64,000 nucleotides of DNA from Ceratothoa steindachneri (GCA_963969495.1 OZ018323.1:72202920-72266919), one strand, 5' to 3'. Positions 47,151-59,178 are shown, counted from the stretch's first letter. Notes: generated by a model not told the origin, from the sequence alone. Translations and numbers: made by a program.

Positions 47151-48769
47151 ATGATGAACCTATATCGAATTTGCATGTAAATAACTTTATTATTGTCTAC
47201 TATTTAATATAAACAAATCAATTTTTGTAACATTTAATTAATAAATTGTTAGAAAACGAAGTATTTTATCTAAAATAGTTTTATCTTAAATTAAAAAAAT
47301 CGATCTAAAGTATAAAAAATTTAATCGGAGGAAGCTGATGTCATTTTCACAATCAACAGTGCAAAATTGACATAATTAATATGCAAAGCTTAGAAAAATA
47401 CAAAGATTTTCTTTTCTAACCAAGTGATATTTATTAAGGATTACATATTATTGAAAAAGTAGTGGAATTATATTAACCCTTAAAATTAATTCGTGAGTGA
47501 ATAATTGAGGTATTTATATTAAATTAAAAAATCCTCTTTTGTGAGAAGTATTGGAAGGAGGACAAAAATCATTTATTTTGTGTCAAGTTCATAGTGTTGG
47601 GGATATTTGTTTCAGACTTTAATTATAAAGAAAGGAAAAGTTGTACACCGTATATTTTTAGGGAAAACTTTAGCCGGCATATACTAATGATCGAGAAGAT
47701 TGCCATGGTGAAAAACTTTGATAGTTCTATAGGCATTTATCGATAATATGTTTACGAACAATTGACCACGCTATTGTCGTCACAGTCTTTGATATTTTTC
47801 TATTGTTTTGTGAGAATGGCAAAAAGTTTTCTCTCTCTTATATTTTATATATGAGTTTCCATTGCTATAAAATAAAAAAAATTATCTCAAAATAGTGTAA
47901 ATTGTGTGTGATGGGTTATGAAACTGAGGTTAATTTTTTTTAAAGAATATAAGAAAAAATTTACTATCATGAAACGGGAGTGATTAATGCTCTCATTAAA
48001 AATGACAGGTAAAAGCATTGCAAAGCAAATCCTCAAAGCAGAAAATTACACACTTATCGCTCTTTGCATCAGTAAATTGCTCACATGTTTCGAATTCAAG
48101 ATGAAAGCGAGGCTAATGGTGCGAATTTTGCAATCCAGATTAATCTATGAAAACCATGAAGCGATTCCTTTGCTTTAACTAGTCAAAATATATTTTTTTA
48201 AATATTTTATTCATCACCCATTAATTTCTAGTCCAAAGAAATTCCTTATAGTAAATATTTCTATTCCTCATTTTTATCACAAAAAATAGGATAGCTCTGT
48301 GTAACAAAATTTCCATTTTGTCATGTCCTTGGGTTAAAATGTGTTTTCTCAAATGTTTTTAGCTCTATTAAATACAAAACTATCAAATTTATTCCAAAGG
48401 CTTGCTTTTGTAGCTAGGACGTTGAATTTTTAAATAAACCCATTTTAAAGCAAATAGTAAAAATATAGCAACAGTAATACAGTTGTAATAGCTATTATTT
48501 TCTTTATATTATTTTCCGACCTGGATAGCAATGGCATTTCTCTTACAATCTAAATTGAATCAGCACTAATTTGGTGAAAAATAAACTGCATACGTTTCTA
48601 GAACTTCCTAGAATTTTTTATACGTTTGAAGAATTTATTGAACATTCTGGTAACTCAGATGACTGTATCAATACAGATAATGTCTACTCAACAGATCAGT
48701 TTAACTATAGCCGTCACAGCGCCGATATCGTCACTCTTCATTGTTAGAAGCCTTCGTCACCCATGTAAT
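47151..48769. other. AT-rich stretch without recognisable gene
   Basis: Likely 3' flank of copy F and 5' flank of copy B; no terminal repeats of either copy could be identified. Confidence 0.4.
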
Positions 48770-48970
48770 CAAGAGGTAGTAATCACCCGACAGACGCATT
48801 TTGCTATGTCTGAGGCGAAATTATTATGACAAGAGCGAATAAGTACTTTCTAGAAAGATCTGATAAAATGTGTGAGGCCTACAAGGCATATTTTGGCATG
48901 CCATTCGGATATCAAGACAAACCTTGGGCACCTTATTTCAACTGCGAGCTCTGCAAAAGAACTCTGGAAG

Positions 48971-48971
48971 G

Positions 48972-49058
<87 letters not shown>

Positions 49059-49070
49059 ACTTTGTGAGTT

Positions 49071-49125
<55 letters not shown>

Positions 49126-49247
49126 TTATATATAATGTGTTTTTTTTTTTGGATACTTGATTTTTAATTTTTTTAAACATTTGTAATAACACTGAGTGAA
49201 AAGTATTTGTATATTTATACTAATATTTTCATTTTGTTTTATAACAG
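48971..49247 (+). other. Probable GT-AG intron in copy B
   Basis: The donor CTGGAAG|GTAATA and acceptor TTTTATAACAG|AATGG bound a 277-base segment, mostly TA microsatellite. A perfect TACTAAT branch-site word sits at 49218-49224, about 24 bases before the AG, followed by a T-rich tract. Splicing joins CTG GAA G to AA TGG, restoring the family reading L-E-x-W before the KGE...FAI block; without removal the frame is lost. The homologous place in copy D (DNLGDWSNKKG) is continuous, so that copy lacks this intron. Confidence 0.7.
48974..49122. repeat. (TA)n microsatellite, two blocks
   Basis: Alternating T and A at 48974-49055 and 49075-49122, separated by 19 unique bases. Both are inside the intron of copy B; the IYIYIY translations across them are artefacts. 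Confidence 0.95.
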
Positions 49248-50584
49248 AATGGTAAAAAGGAGAAAATATAACTATGAATTTTGCAATCTTATGAATTTGG
49301 AGGAAACCAACTGACCATTCTAGCTATTGTTTGTTCTGCATGGTGAACCCTTCCAAACGTTGAGTAGGCAAATATTCGTCTGTTATCATTTAACCAGACC
49401 TTCAGTCAACTATTGCGCCAGTGGCACACAGTTTTGAGCTCCCCGTACCCAATCATTCATAAAGAGAGCAATATTTTTTAAAAGGAAAATCAGTTCAGAA
49501 GAAGATGATGTCATTGATCTAAATTATAGAGGTGCAGCTACCCCAACCTAAAAGATCTTAATGACCTTGTCAGAAATCTTGGTCTCACAAAGTCCAATAC
49601 TGATCTTTTAACTTTGAGACTCATGCAGTGGGATTTGGTAGATGACAGTGTGCAAATATCTGGCCAGATAAAGCGTCACCAGTGTTTTCAAGCTTTCTTA
49701 TACGTCAAGATGAGCTAGGCATTTGTCACAATGTAACTGGTCTGTTTGAAGCAATCGGAATTGTCTGTAACCCAAACGAGTAGCGCCGCTTCATTAACAG
49801 CTCAAAATGAATAGAGTAGTCTCAATATCTTGCTAGATCTATTGAAATATGGAGAGTAAAGTTAGTTGGTTATCGGAGACTTCAAAATAATGGGCTTGCT
49901 GATGGGTCACCAAGGCGGCTTTACCAAGTTTTCTTGTTATCTTTGCCTTTGGGAGAACAGAACCACCATGGCACACTACTATCAGCAGGATTGGCCACAA
50001 CCGACTGAGTTTAATATGGCGAGAAACAACGTTGAATGAGAACCTTTGTTGAACCCCCCAAAAGTACTGTTTACTCATCTGGACTGAAAATTGAGCCGGA
50101 CTCTTCTGCTTTCAAGTATCACTAATATTTCTTTTCTAAGTTATCTGCGGCAAAGGTGGAAGTCTGATTCTTCGTCGGTACACAAATAAAAGAGAAAATA
50201 AAGTGCAAGAGTTTCCTAACAAGCTCACTAGGATGGAAAAAGCAGTGAGGGACAGCTTTATCGTAGAGGTTCTATGTTTCTTAGGTAATCCGATACGAAA
50301 ACTATGTAGAGCTTGTTGAGAAATTGGTGAAAAACTACGGCAAGATGGGTTGCAGGATGTCCTTGAAAGTCCATATTCGTGACACTCATCTTAAAAAAGT
50401 TACGGAGAACATGGGAGCTTACTCCAAGGAGCATGGCGAGAGATTTCCCCCCGATCTACTCGAATTTAAACGCCGCTATCAAGGATCGTCTAATGAAAAT
50501 CTGATGGTAGACAATATTCGGGGGCTGATTTGTGAAAGCAATTTACAGTATAAGCGTAAATCACCGGAAACTACTAATTTCTAA

Positions 50585-50999
50585 TATATTAATTTTCTCA
50601 CTTATGTAATTCTAGAATAAATCATGTAGTTTTGTCAACTTTCAAATTCGCCACTTACTTCAAGAGGGAATAGCTAAATTTCATATCAATACCATTATCC
50701 TATACACAAAAGCAAAGTTTGAAATAAATAAGACTGTTTTTTTTTATTTATTCTAGGCACAAGCAAAAAGAAAATTAAATTTGCTAACTAAAAATAAAAA
50801 TTGTATTACATAAAAATCGTACTTTGCCTTTCCTAAAATCATCAAAATCATTTCAGCAAAGGCGTTTATATCCTTGTGAAGTCGCAATATATCTCATAAC
50901 TTACCAACTTAATTTCATGCTCATTTGTCGTTCACTTCTTCATTCTTGCCAAGGAATGACTATCTGCCTAAGGTAATGTGTATATTTTTTGGCATCATT
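50585..50999. other. 3' flank of copy B, nothing recognised
   Basis: AT-rich. It could include the 3' untranslated part of copy B: ATAAAT-type signals occur near 50620 and 50725. No terminal repeat identified. Confidence 0.3.
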
Positions 51000-51295
51000 C
51001 ACGTATTCGGTTCGTTTTAATTTTATACTTTATTTTATTTTAACTTTAGTTTCCCTTCTTGGGCTTAAATTCATTCGCCCTAAGCTTGTTTGTTTTGTAG
51101 TGTTTTTATTATTTATGTTTGCTCTTTTTTGATAATGTACGCCCATTATTTGAGTAGTTTCTTTCACTTTATTATAATCACAGAAGATGTTCCTATGTGT
51201 GGAACGAAACATCTGACAGAAATAAATGTCCTTTTCCATCTATTCGTGGGTATTCATTTTCCTTCTAGATGTATATATATATAAAATAAATAGAT
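51000..51295 (+). repeat. Penelope-like element terminal sequence
   Basis: Contains CAGAAGATGTTCCTATGTGT then GGAACGAAACATCTGACAGA and AATAAATGTCCTTTTCCA. The GAAGATG...GGAACGAAACxTC...AATAAA arrangement is one I associate with Penelope-like terminal repeats. It ends in a short TA/ATAA-rich run at 51270-51300. Confidence 0.5.
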
Positions 51296-51489
51296 AAATA
51301 AATATTTTAACCAGGTTTTAAAAAAAGGGTTACACTCGCTTTTGATCTTTAGAGATGTTTATGACTGATAGAAATTGTTTCGTCGAACTAATATAAATTT
51401 ATACTTCTCTAGCACATTTCATTTAAACGTAATTTTCATTGTGAATAGATGTTTAAAATTGGAAGTGAAAAAAATGGACATATGTAGCT

Positions 51490-52010
51490 GCTCTCCTGCG
51501 CGCGTGCCATAACACATCCGACATCGCCAAGAGGCAAAACGTAAGCCGGATGAGAGTCCACACGTTTGGGTAGAGGTTCAGGATAAGTGAAGACCTCAAA
51601 GATCAACCTTGTTCAGATAGTCCTCATGTTTTCAAATGTTTCGCTGTGAGATAGGCCTTTGAAATTCCTCTGAAGCACGAAATGGCTGCGCTCGTGAAAA
51701 GAACTTCTAGGTGGCTATGGTGTAAAAAGCCGTCAAAGAGGAGGGCAGCAAGAGCTTGAAGTAGTTCCCATTTACAAGCAGAACGAACACGTAGCAAGCT
51801 TCGGCCAGGATATCTCCGAGGGCTGCTGAGTATCCACGATTAAGCACTTTGGCTCCGTGAAGATGCTCAGCGTCGTTTCTTCCATTAACGACAAGATGCC
51901 GCCCATGTGCTCCGCTAGGGAACAAGCGAACTGCGGCCGATTACAGGAAAATCCTGGCTACAAAATCCAGCCTTAGGAGAGAAAGATTTCAAAATTGAGA
52001 AGCTATGATT
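51490..52010 (+). pseudogene. mariner/Tc1-like transposase relic
   Basis: Plus-strand fragments in order: SDIAKRQNVSRMRVHTFG (HTH), RISEDLKDQPCSDSP, MAALVKRTS, KQNEHVASFGQDISEGC, VSTIKHFGSVKMLSVVSSIN and DKMPPMCS. These match a maT/Tc1-like transposase up to the middle of the catalytic domain. The first catalytic Asp region (FSDEK) is deleted between the HTH and KQNEH. After about 52010 the homology stops. Multiple shifts; inactive. It resembles the family of the 44080-44545 relic in type. Confidence 0.65.
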
Positions 52011-52079
52011 CGCAATCTCTTAGATGGTAGCTTCAGCCTGGTTGATATGCACAGCTGCTGCCCTATAAAATAAAGTTCT

Positions 52080-53240
52080 ATCTTTAAATTCCGATTTAAA
52101 GTGTAAAAAAACAACCTCTACCCCCCCCCCACTTTATCGGAGACCTCGTGCTATGGTGTCCCACCATGGATAACGTCACTGGCTGTTCGAACATTCACTA
52201 ATTTTCGACTTCTTGGCGAATTGGGGAAATATTCTCTAATCCTGCGAACTCTTTCCAAGCCTCCTTCCCCCCGGGGACGAGGCGTGAAAGAGCCACACTG
52301 TCTTGCCCCTTGTTGCTAAATGGTGACTCAACTCCGCCTCTGATTAAAATGTCTGAAGCTTGTGACTCCTTTTTCGAAATTCCTTCGTCCACCTCAAAAT
52401 GGGGCATACAAATACTCTGGTTGTTCTGTAGTTCGAGTCCAGCCCGCACTTCAAGACCATCCTCATCGTCTCAATTCTAAGTAAGCCACGTGAGCATTCG
52501 TCAGACAGCAAGACTTTCTCCATCGTTTTTCTACCCTAGTCAATTGGTAGCTTCTGTGAACGGCAAGCCTCTGAATATACGTAACTGTCTCCCTTTGTTT
52601 AATCAAAGCGAAGCAAATCCCCATCGATTACCTTTGAGGAAAAGAAGTTTCCTCTCCCAGTGGCATTACGAGTAATCCCACATTTCCCGTCGAGCTTCAT
52701 ATTTGAAGTTTGGCTATCTTCATCGGAAGGTTGGTTCCGATCGTCCCTCACCTATCTCGTTCTGCCTGTGCCCCACTTACCTCATCGGATCGTGCCAATC
52801 TTTCCTCATCGGATCGTTCCCTACTCGCCACATCAAAAGAAGGACCTTCATCGAAGTCATCGACCAGGAAGACTGAAACACCCTCCATTATTAGTATTGT
52901 CAAGTTCCCCCTTGTGATCTACGCCTAGTAACATTAATCAATTTATTCCATTTGAGAATCCATTCTCATAATAATTATCAAGAGAGTATTTAAATAATTC
53001 CCTATTATTATTCTAATATTGATCTTTGTAAATAAAATTATATTTTCGTTGTTTCATCTTTAACTAACCTCAAACGACACTCTCAGCCTATAAAAAAAAA
53101 TCTCTCCTAACCATTTATGCACTCTGTTTGATTATTAAAGATTTGAAACCCAACTCCTCGAGTTTGACCTCCTGGTAGATCGTTACTCCCTGCGAACAGT
53201 CCTTCAATGGTTTGCGTTGCAGTAGGTGATTAGGTCCCCC
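52080..53240 (+). mobile_element. LTR-like block
   Basis: A less AT-rich island with C-tracts (52121-52131, 52265-52272), a degenerate ~28-base tandem repeat at 52710-52830 (CATCGGATCGTGCC, CATCGGATCGTTCC and relatives), then AATAAAATTATATTTTCGTT (about 53031) and a leader-like end (53140-53230, GAGTTTGACCTCCTGGTAGA). The end resembles 26610-26690 in the RTE insertion. It has no recognisable protein; ORFs at 52490-52928 are on repeat sequence. I suspect a solo LTR with leader, without defined ends. Confidence 0.4.
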
Positions 53241-53870
53241 CCACATAATATAGGAGTAGTGTATGTATGGTATAGAGTGATGTTCCATGACATAGAGCTC
53301 ATTGACAATCATAAGCCAGAGAGAATTCTTTAGAGAGAGCGTTTCAGTGAATCACTCTAACAAAGCAGAGTGGCAAGTGTATTCATCTGGTTCGCACAAA
53401 CAAAAGGCCGAAATCGCTTTTAGGAAAGGATATAGATTCAAAGTTAATTATCTTTTTTGTTTATAAGATTGGTATGATTGAAGAAAAGGTCATTTGTTGC
53501 TTATCAAACATTTAAGGCCATTTTAGAGATGTGACCATTTTTGGAATATTAAATGTCTTCTCATAACATTTGTATATCATTAATTAGTAGTAGATCCTGT
53601 AATTTCAGTTATGGTCTATAAGAAAATTTACAAAAAATGGTAGCAAGGGCGTACGGGGCGTGTCCTACATTGTCACGATCTGTATAAAAACACTTTTGAA
53701 AAATATGACACCATAGATCTAACCTGGCAAACATATTTCATAGTTTTGTATGTGAAAAATAAAGGTCTATATATGTTAGCTAGCTTTTGGGCACTTTGGA
53801 TTTGTGCTAAACTTAATACTTTAGTTTTGATGATCAGAAAACACTACCAGTACGATCCGTGTTAAACTGA

Positions 53871-53934
<64 letters not shown>

Positions 53935-54332
53935 TATATTATATTTTCGAAAGATATGGATTTTGAAAGATGTTGACTCAACAAACAGCATATGGCCAAT
54001 CCAACCATGGATAAAATCCCCTTGAAAATGGAATGAAAAAACAAATGAATAAATCATAAATCTCCTCCCCAAAATATCAAAATTCATGTATTTCTTCACA
54101 ACATATTTATACAATTAATGTTTCCAAAATTGGTGGACGCATGTCTACATATTTAATCAAAGAATGGGTAAAGGTTATGTAAGTTTGGATGAATAGAACA
54201 AAGCCTTTAGCAAATAAGCAATTTAGTAGTAAAATTGAAGTGTCCAAAATTGATTCGAACGGCAGTGAAAACAGAATTCTATTGGACTATAAAGATTAAA
54301 TTCTACTAACTCTTCTTCTATCAAGTTGTTTC
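53241..54332. other. Stretch without recognisable gene
   Basis: Only a TA array (53873-53929) stands out. Confidence 0.5.
53873..53929. repeat. (TA)n microsatellite
   Basis: 57 bases of alternating T and A; the IYIYIY part of a minus-strand ORF across it is an artefact. Confidence 0.95.
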
Positions 54333-54858
54333 TTCAGAGCTTGCTCTCTGAATAAGCAGAATTGTATTTTTCGTTCGCTAATAATTTCCTGTTAAATTCT
54401 TAAAAAATGTTTTTCTGTACAGCTTACTCTTTGAATGAGCACAATTGTATTGTTCGTCCATTACTAATAGGCCTAGTCTGCTAAATGCTTTTATTATCTC
54501 TAAAAATTAAGACGTGAAAAACCTGTTGCTTTTATTATTTTCTTAGAGCTAATCATATTTATGGGATGACAAAAGATAAATCAGCTATTTTATTGAGTTT
54601 ATTTAAGACTCACTGCGACTGATAGAATATTTTCAAACCTATAAAAGGGTCGATTTTCAAGGTATGTTGAAAAGATTACTAATAATTGGAAAGTGCTGTG
54701 TCGAAAGTTGGGAAATCTGTTTAATTCTTAAAAAACGTTTTTCTGTACAGCTTACTATTTGAATGAGCACAATTGTATTCCTCGTCTATTACTAATAGCC
54801 TTAGTCAGCTGAATGCGTTTATTATTTCTAAAAATAAAGACGCGAAAAACCTCCGCAT
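54333..54858. repeat. Diverged repeat units (two long, one partial)
   Basis: The segment 54391-54525 recurs at 54718-54858 with about 90% identity by eye. Shared words are TTTTTCTGTACAGCTTACT, GAATGAGCACAATTGTATT and TATTACTAATAG-like runs. A third, more diverged partial unit (GAGCTTGCTCTCTGAATAAG) lies at 54333-54390. The spacer between the two good units is about 190 bases. Origin unknown: local duplication or multiple insertions of one element. Confidence 0.75.
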
Positions 54859-55036
54859 TTTTTACTTTTTAAATACCCCTCGCCAGGTCAAACCTACCAG
54901 CTCGTCTCGAGACTAATCACACTGTAGCTCAGAGTAGCCACTCTCAGTCTAGATTTTACTCCGGATCTTGTAGATAATATAGAGCCATTTAACTTCCCAG
55001 TGGAAAGCTGTAACTACTTGAACACAATTTGACTTA

Positions 55037-56390
55037 TTGGGTTGAGGAATAAGTTCTTGCAGATTTATTAAATTTATTCATTAACATTAATAATTTTAGC
55101 AAAACTTCATTTTTAATTGACAACAATATGCAATTTAATCAATAATGTATTCTCCATTCTTATTTACGATTTCTTTCCAACGTTCAACTAGTTTTTTGAT
55201 GCCTATGTAATAAAATATTCTAGATTTTGAATCGAAGAATTCGTCTAACAAGGTTCTTAATTCCACATCAGTATTGGAGAGCGATCGGAACAGATGGAAA
55301 TCCGATGGAGCCAACTCTCGCGAATATGAAGGATGCGGCAGGATTTCCCAAATAAACGTTTGGATGGCGTCTTTTTTCGTGTTGCAGAAGGACTCCATAA
55401 CGCTGATGAGGTCGCTTTTCACGAATAGTTTCAGCAAGCGAAACATTTGTTGAATGTAGAGTGCTGCATTGACAATCTCGCTGTTCGCAAAGAGCTCATA
55501 AGGAATGATGGCTTCACAAATCTACCACACACACGACATCGTATTTCATGGATAAGGTCCTTACTTTAATCGCTGAAGTGTTTTTTTTTATTGGGGCTAA
55601 GCCATTGTTTTCGATGGTTCATGTTGACATAAACACACCACTTTTCGTCGACAGTGATGATGCGGTGAAGAAATCTGTCCTTGTATCCACGAGTAGCCTT
55701 GTGCTGAGCAATTAAACCTTCGGTAATCGTGGAGTGTGGAAGTTTGTTGCTTCCGCTCAAAGCGTGCGGAACCCATACACCAAGTTTTTTAACTTTCCCC
55801 ATCGAATGAAGGTGATTCACTACAGTTTTATGATCACACGCCACTTGTAAAGCCAATTCTCTAGTCGATTGACGAGGATTTTCATGAAGAAGGTAGTTCA
55901 ATCGATTTTTATGCAACTTAATGGGGTTATCAAAACGTTCTTTTTATTAAGATTGAAATGACCGTTTTTGAAACGTGAAAATCACCATTGAGCTGTCCTT
56001 TCTGATAAAGTATTTTCTCCGTACACAGCACAAATATCGCGACGAGCTTTGGCTGCGTTTGCATTGTTTCCGTCTCGATTAAAAATAAATAACAACAGGT
56101 GTCGAAAATGCGCTTATCTTTCAACTTGACATTCCATTTTGAGGCTACAGAACAAAAATTGAATTAACACAACTTTTAAATAAACTCCTATGACTTACTC
56201 GTATTACTCAACTTCAAGACGTAGCCTAAGCAAAAGTCTAATAGTCTACACTGTTAAAAGACGTAACCCAACCTTTGCAAATTTTGCTCTCATTATTTAT
56301 TATTATTTCTTAATATGTGCACAAATCACGTCAACAAAGCTTAAATCAACGCAACATTAAAAAAACGCAAGAACTTATTCTTCAACCTAA
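55037..56390 (-). mobile_element. Complete-length mariner element with terminal inverted repeats
   Basis: Terminal inverted repeats of at least 24 bases lie at 55037-55060 and 56367-56390 and match in 22 of 24 positions; the inner part GAATAAGTTCTTGC is identical. Each is flanked by TA (55035-55036 and 56391-56392), the standard mariner target duplication. Length is 1354 bases, normal for mariner. A single transposase gene fills the minus strand. Confidence 0.9.
55138..56134 (-). pseudogene. mariner transposase (inactive)
   Basis: Cut-and-paste transposase. The N-terminal HTH region reads AKARRDICAVYGENTLSERT with RFKNGHFNLN (shifted frames, about 56070-55940). The second HTH is NPRQSTRELALQVACDHKTV at about 55870. 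Then come GVWVPHALS, RIITVDEKWCVYVN (first catalytic Asp, about 55660), a frame-shifted GVLLQH block near 55385 where the usual HDN has become HEK, and ILPHPSYSRELAPSDFHLFR with the third Asp (about 55290). It ends NKNGEYIID. A stop after HFSD, several shifts and loss of the second Asp make it non-functional. SETMAR-like mariner clade by motif. Confidence 0.85.
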
Positions 56391-56604
56391 TACATAGGCA
56401 ATATTCTTTGTATGAATAATATATATTTGCACAATATTACACCTTTGTTATGTGCGGGAATTTTATAGTTTTAGATTCAAAGCGAGGGCATGCTGTAGAA
56501 AAACTAGGGTCACTTTTGTATTCGGAGGCCAAAACAAGTGTCAGATCTAACTCAATGAAAATTATGTTCCGCAGTGTTACATTTGTACATATTATAATTA
56601 TAAT

Positions 56605-57260
56605 TTAATGTAGAAGCTTTTATTCTCAATAATGGTTTGGAATTTACTGCCACAGGAAGGAAACAACAGTTGAACCTCTCGCTTACTAATCTTGATCAAT
56701 TTATCTAGAAGAATTTTCAAGAGTTCTATGCCTGTTTTCGGATTCCCACCATTCGACTACACTACGAGTGACTTTTATACATGTCAAGTGGGATTCAGGT
56801 CGGTCCTCTTTAATAACTTGGAAGTGTAACAGATAACGTTGTCCTGCATTAAAATAACAGGTTAGGCATATGAGACTCTCATATAGGGCATATCATGCTG
56901 TCACCTTAGTTGCATTTACATTGTGCATTTATTGTGCCGCATAAGCAGACAAGTGGCCCAGTCCTTTCTAACGAAATCACACCCTAGTTCATGACACATC
57001 CTCCAACAAACTTCGCACTCTTTATAGTATAATTGTGAGACACTCTTTCGTCTGCTCTGCAGCAAAAGCAGCTTTCTGAGATAATATTCAAACAAAATAA
57101 ACTTGGCACCATTGGTCATCGGTCCATGGAACTTGCTGAATTATGAATGCAATACGAGTCTTCATTTTTGGTGGACTGTTCAATGGCTTGACCCTGGGTG
57201 GGAGAGTGTGATGATTGTCTTCCTCTGACGAAGTGACGGTGTCTGCCTTGAGATCTTGAT
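56605..57260 (-). pseudogene. Tc1-like transposase relic
   Basis: On the minus strand, PLNSPPKMKTRIAFIIQQVP followed by WTDDQWCQVYFV (about 57120) fits the R..RL.FA..H..WT...W..VLFSDE region, with the DE lost. Then come a MQDNVICYTSK block (about 56845; QDNA.CH-like, second Asp), DLNPT*HV (about 56805; DLNPIEH, third catalytic position) and a terminal LFPSCGSKFQTIIENKSF-like stretch (about 56620). Many stops and shifts. It lies directly beside the mariner and copy C, in a cluster of DNA-transposon remains. Assignment is moderate because no frame stays open for long. Confidence 0.5.
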
Positions 57261-57896
57261 GGCTAAATTCTCAGTAATCTGTCTATAAACTGCTGCAGCC
57301 TTCTTGAAAATGTTCTTCTTCGAAATTTTGATAATTACTTGCTGTTTCCTTTTTGAGGTCTTCCTTCCACTACCGGTTGATATATTAACTATTCATAAAC
57401 CCTTTTTATCATAGGTGACAAAATATTATCGATCACAATTATGAACATTATTTTCATTGCTTCTATTACACAAAAAATTACCTATTTAAATTAAAAAGGA
57501 TTTCTAGGATATGTGATAAAAATATGCAGTTCTATTCAAATTACACTGGGGAACAATGTATTTGGTGAATTGACAAAAGTACATTTTCCTACCTAATTCG
57601 AGCATACTAAATTTAAATCTGAAATCAGATTCTCTCTAAATGCTTCAGATTTTTCGTAATATCAATAACTAATATTATACAATAGTTTTCATTTTATCAC
57701 GCCTATCATCATGCCCTGAAGTATTTTGAATCATCTTTTTGCGTTATTTATAGTAAAGCAGGTTTTAATGCACAAAATTTTATTGCATATGAAAAGAAAC
57801 TTGAATTACACATAAGATTACAAATATTGTAATCAAATCTCGTAGATGCTAATTTATTAATGACCGTACATCCGGCTGGAGGACCTCTTCTTGATT

Positions 57897-59178
57897 TCAA
57901 ATGGGCAAAACTTTGCGTTTGTAACTCTTTCTCTTGTAAGTATTCACCGGCTGATCTCTTCTATTCGTACAGCAGTATTCTCCCATCATGTGTCTATCCC
58001 AGTGACATTGGTAGCGCTCTTCGATCGTCATAAAATCCTGATAGAAGCGTTCCCCTTGCTCGTCGCTTACGGCTCTCAGCTTTTCTGGGAATCGGTCGAG
58101 ATGACTATTTAAGAAATACAGCTTTACACTCATGTTGCATCCCAGATCATGATATGCTAAAAGCATATTACTGAACCAGATCTTCGTAGTTATGCGTTTT
58201 TTTGTTTCCCAAGAAGTTACGAACAACGGCAGAAAATAAGAAACAGGCTGCTTTTTTTTTTTCATTCATGGTGATACTTGAATCTAGAATCACTTAGAAG
58301 TCTTTGGATTTGGGGACCATCAAATACTCCTGCTTTTATTTTTTTGTATGACAAAGCAGGAAACGCCCTCAATATATACTGAAAACAATTATTGTGAGTG
58401 CTCAATGCCTTGACATACTGCTTCATTAACCCCAGTTTGAGATGAAGTGGAGGGAAAACGATCTTCTCTCGACTTATGATTTGCTCATTGACAATGTTTG
58501 GCATTCCTCCTCCTAAAGTATCCTGAACTGGCCAATCTTTTTGGTACTTAAGTAAATCCATGACCATTCTTATCTCATTGTGAGTTTCTCGCAGATGAAC
58601 AGAGTAAAGGAGAGGAACTGCCCTAAAGTCATTGCCATTAAGGGAAAGGGCACACTTGAGGCTACGATGGAGCTATCCCAAAACAGTCTCCACTCAGCAG
58701 GGCTATAGGTGCCATGTCCCAACTCGGTAAACAGACCAGGAATATCGTGACAGTATACAAATTTTTTGTCCTCAGAGAAATACTTAACAAATGTACTCTC
58801 CCTTGTGTGGTAATATGATACCCGTCCTGACCTGTCAAGCATATGTCTTTCACTCAACCTGGAGGCTAAAGGTTCTGCAGAATTCTTGGAGGGCGCCAAA
58901 TACGTATCAAGTCATTCAAATCCCATTGATTGAAACAGTGAGGAGCTAATAGCTGTTTACGAAGATGTTCCACACAACTATGGCAAACAGCATGTGGAGC
59001 CCACCTCTTATCTTGATCGCCAAGAGGACCATCAAGTTATGCCTTATAAGTTAGGATCACAAATTTTGATATATTGCGCCTTTGACGAACTAGCATGTAA
59101 CAGACACATTTGTAGCAGAATGTGTCTGGATCATTAACGCAATTTCTTCTTGACGAAGCGATTACTCTAACATGAGAA
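57897..59178 (-). pseudogene. Copy C of the recurring CxxC/GERFHQD family
   Basis: From the N-terminus: IASSRRNCVNDPDTFCYKC (59150-59090), RQRRNISKFV, GDQDKRWAPHAVCHSCVEHL (about 59020-58960; second CxxC), a deletion, then ASRLSERHMLD, YFSEDKKFVYCHDIPGLFTE and AEWRLFWDSS (about 58690). Another deletion removes the middle CxxC block. Next are NEQIISREKIVFPPLHLKLG (58480-58420), KAGVFDGPQIQRLL (58330), HDLGCNMSVKLYFLNSHLDR (58150-58090), DEQGERFYQD (58050) and HMMGEYC, ending KRKSYKRKVLPI. Two frameshifts split the later part. A pyrimidine-rich stretch ending CAG lies immediately before the first residues. Closest to copy F. Confidence 0.8.

Larger units (their letters stand above)
48770..50584 (+). 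pseudogene. Copy B of the recurring CxxC/GERFHQD family, with a spliceosomal-type intron
   Basis: The most complete copy. Exon 1 reads HPTDAFCYV*GEIIMTR and then [20 protein letters not shown] and [11 protein letters not shown], giving a CxxC (one Cys codon now a stop) and a second CxxC. After the intron (48971-49247), exon 2 starts EW and continues to MNFAI, IWRKPTDHSSYCLFCMVNPS, LNDLVRNLGLTKSNTDLLTL, NPNE*RRFINSSK and VIGDFKIMGLLMGHQGGFTK, then FSCYLCLWENR (CxxC at 49935-49946) and DWPQPTEFN. The PPLHIKLGL block is damaged. The final open frame (50324-50584) gives LVKNYGKMGCRMSLKVHIRD, HGERFPPDLLEFKRRYQG and the C-terminus SPETTNF. Several frameshifts and stops make it dead. Subfamily with copy A. 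Confidence 0.75.

Noticed and set aside
48826..49167. ORF ending in a long IYIYIY run
   Set aside because: The run is translation of the TA microsatellite inside the intron of copy B; only the first ~47 residues are coding.
53821..54114. Minus-strand ORF with an IYIYIY run
   Set aside because: Translation through a TA array; no family resemblance outside it.
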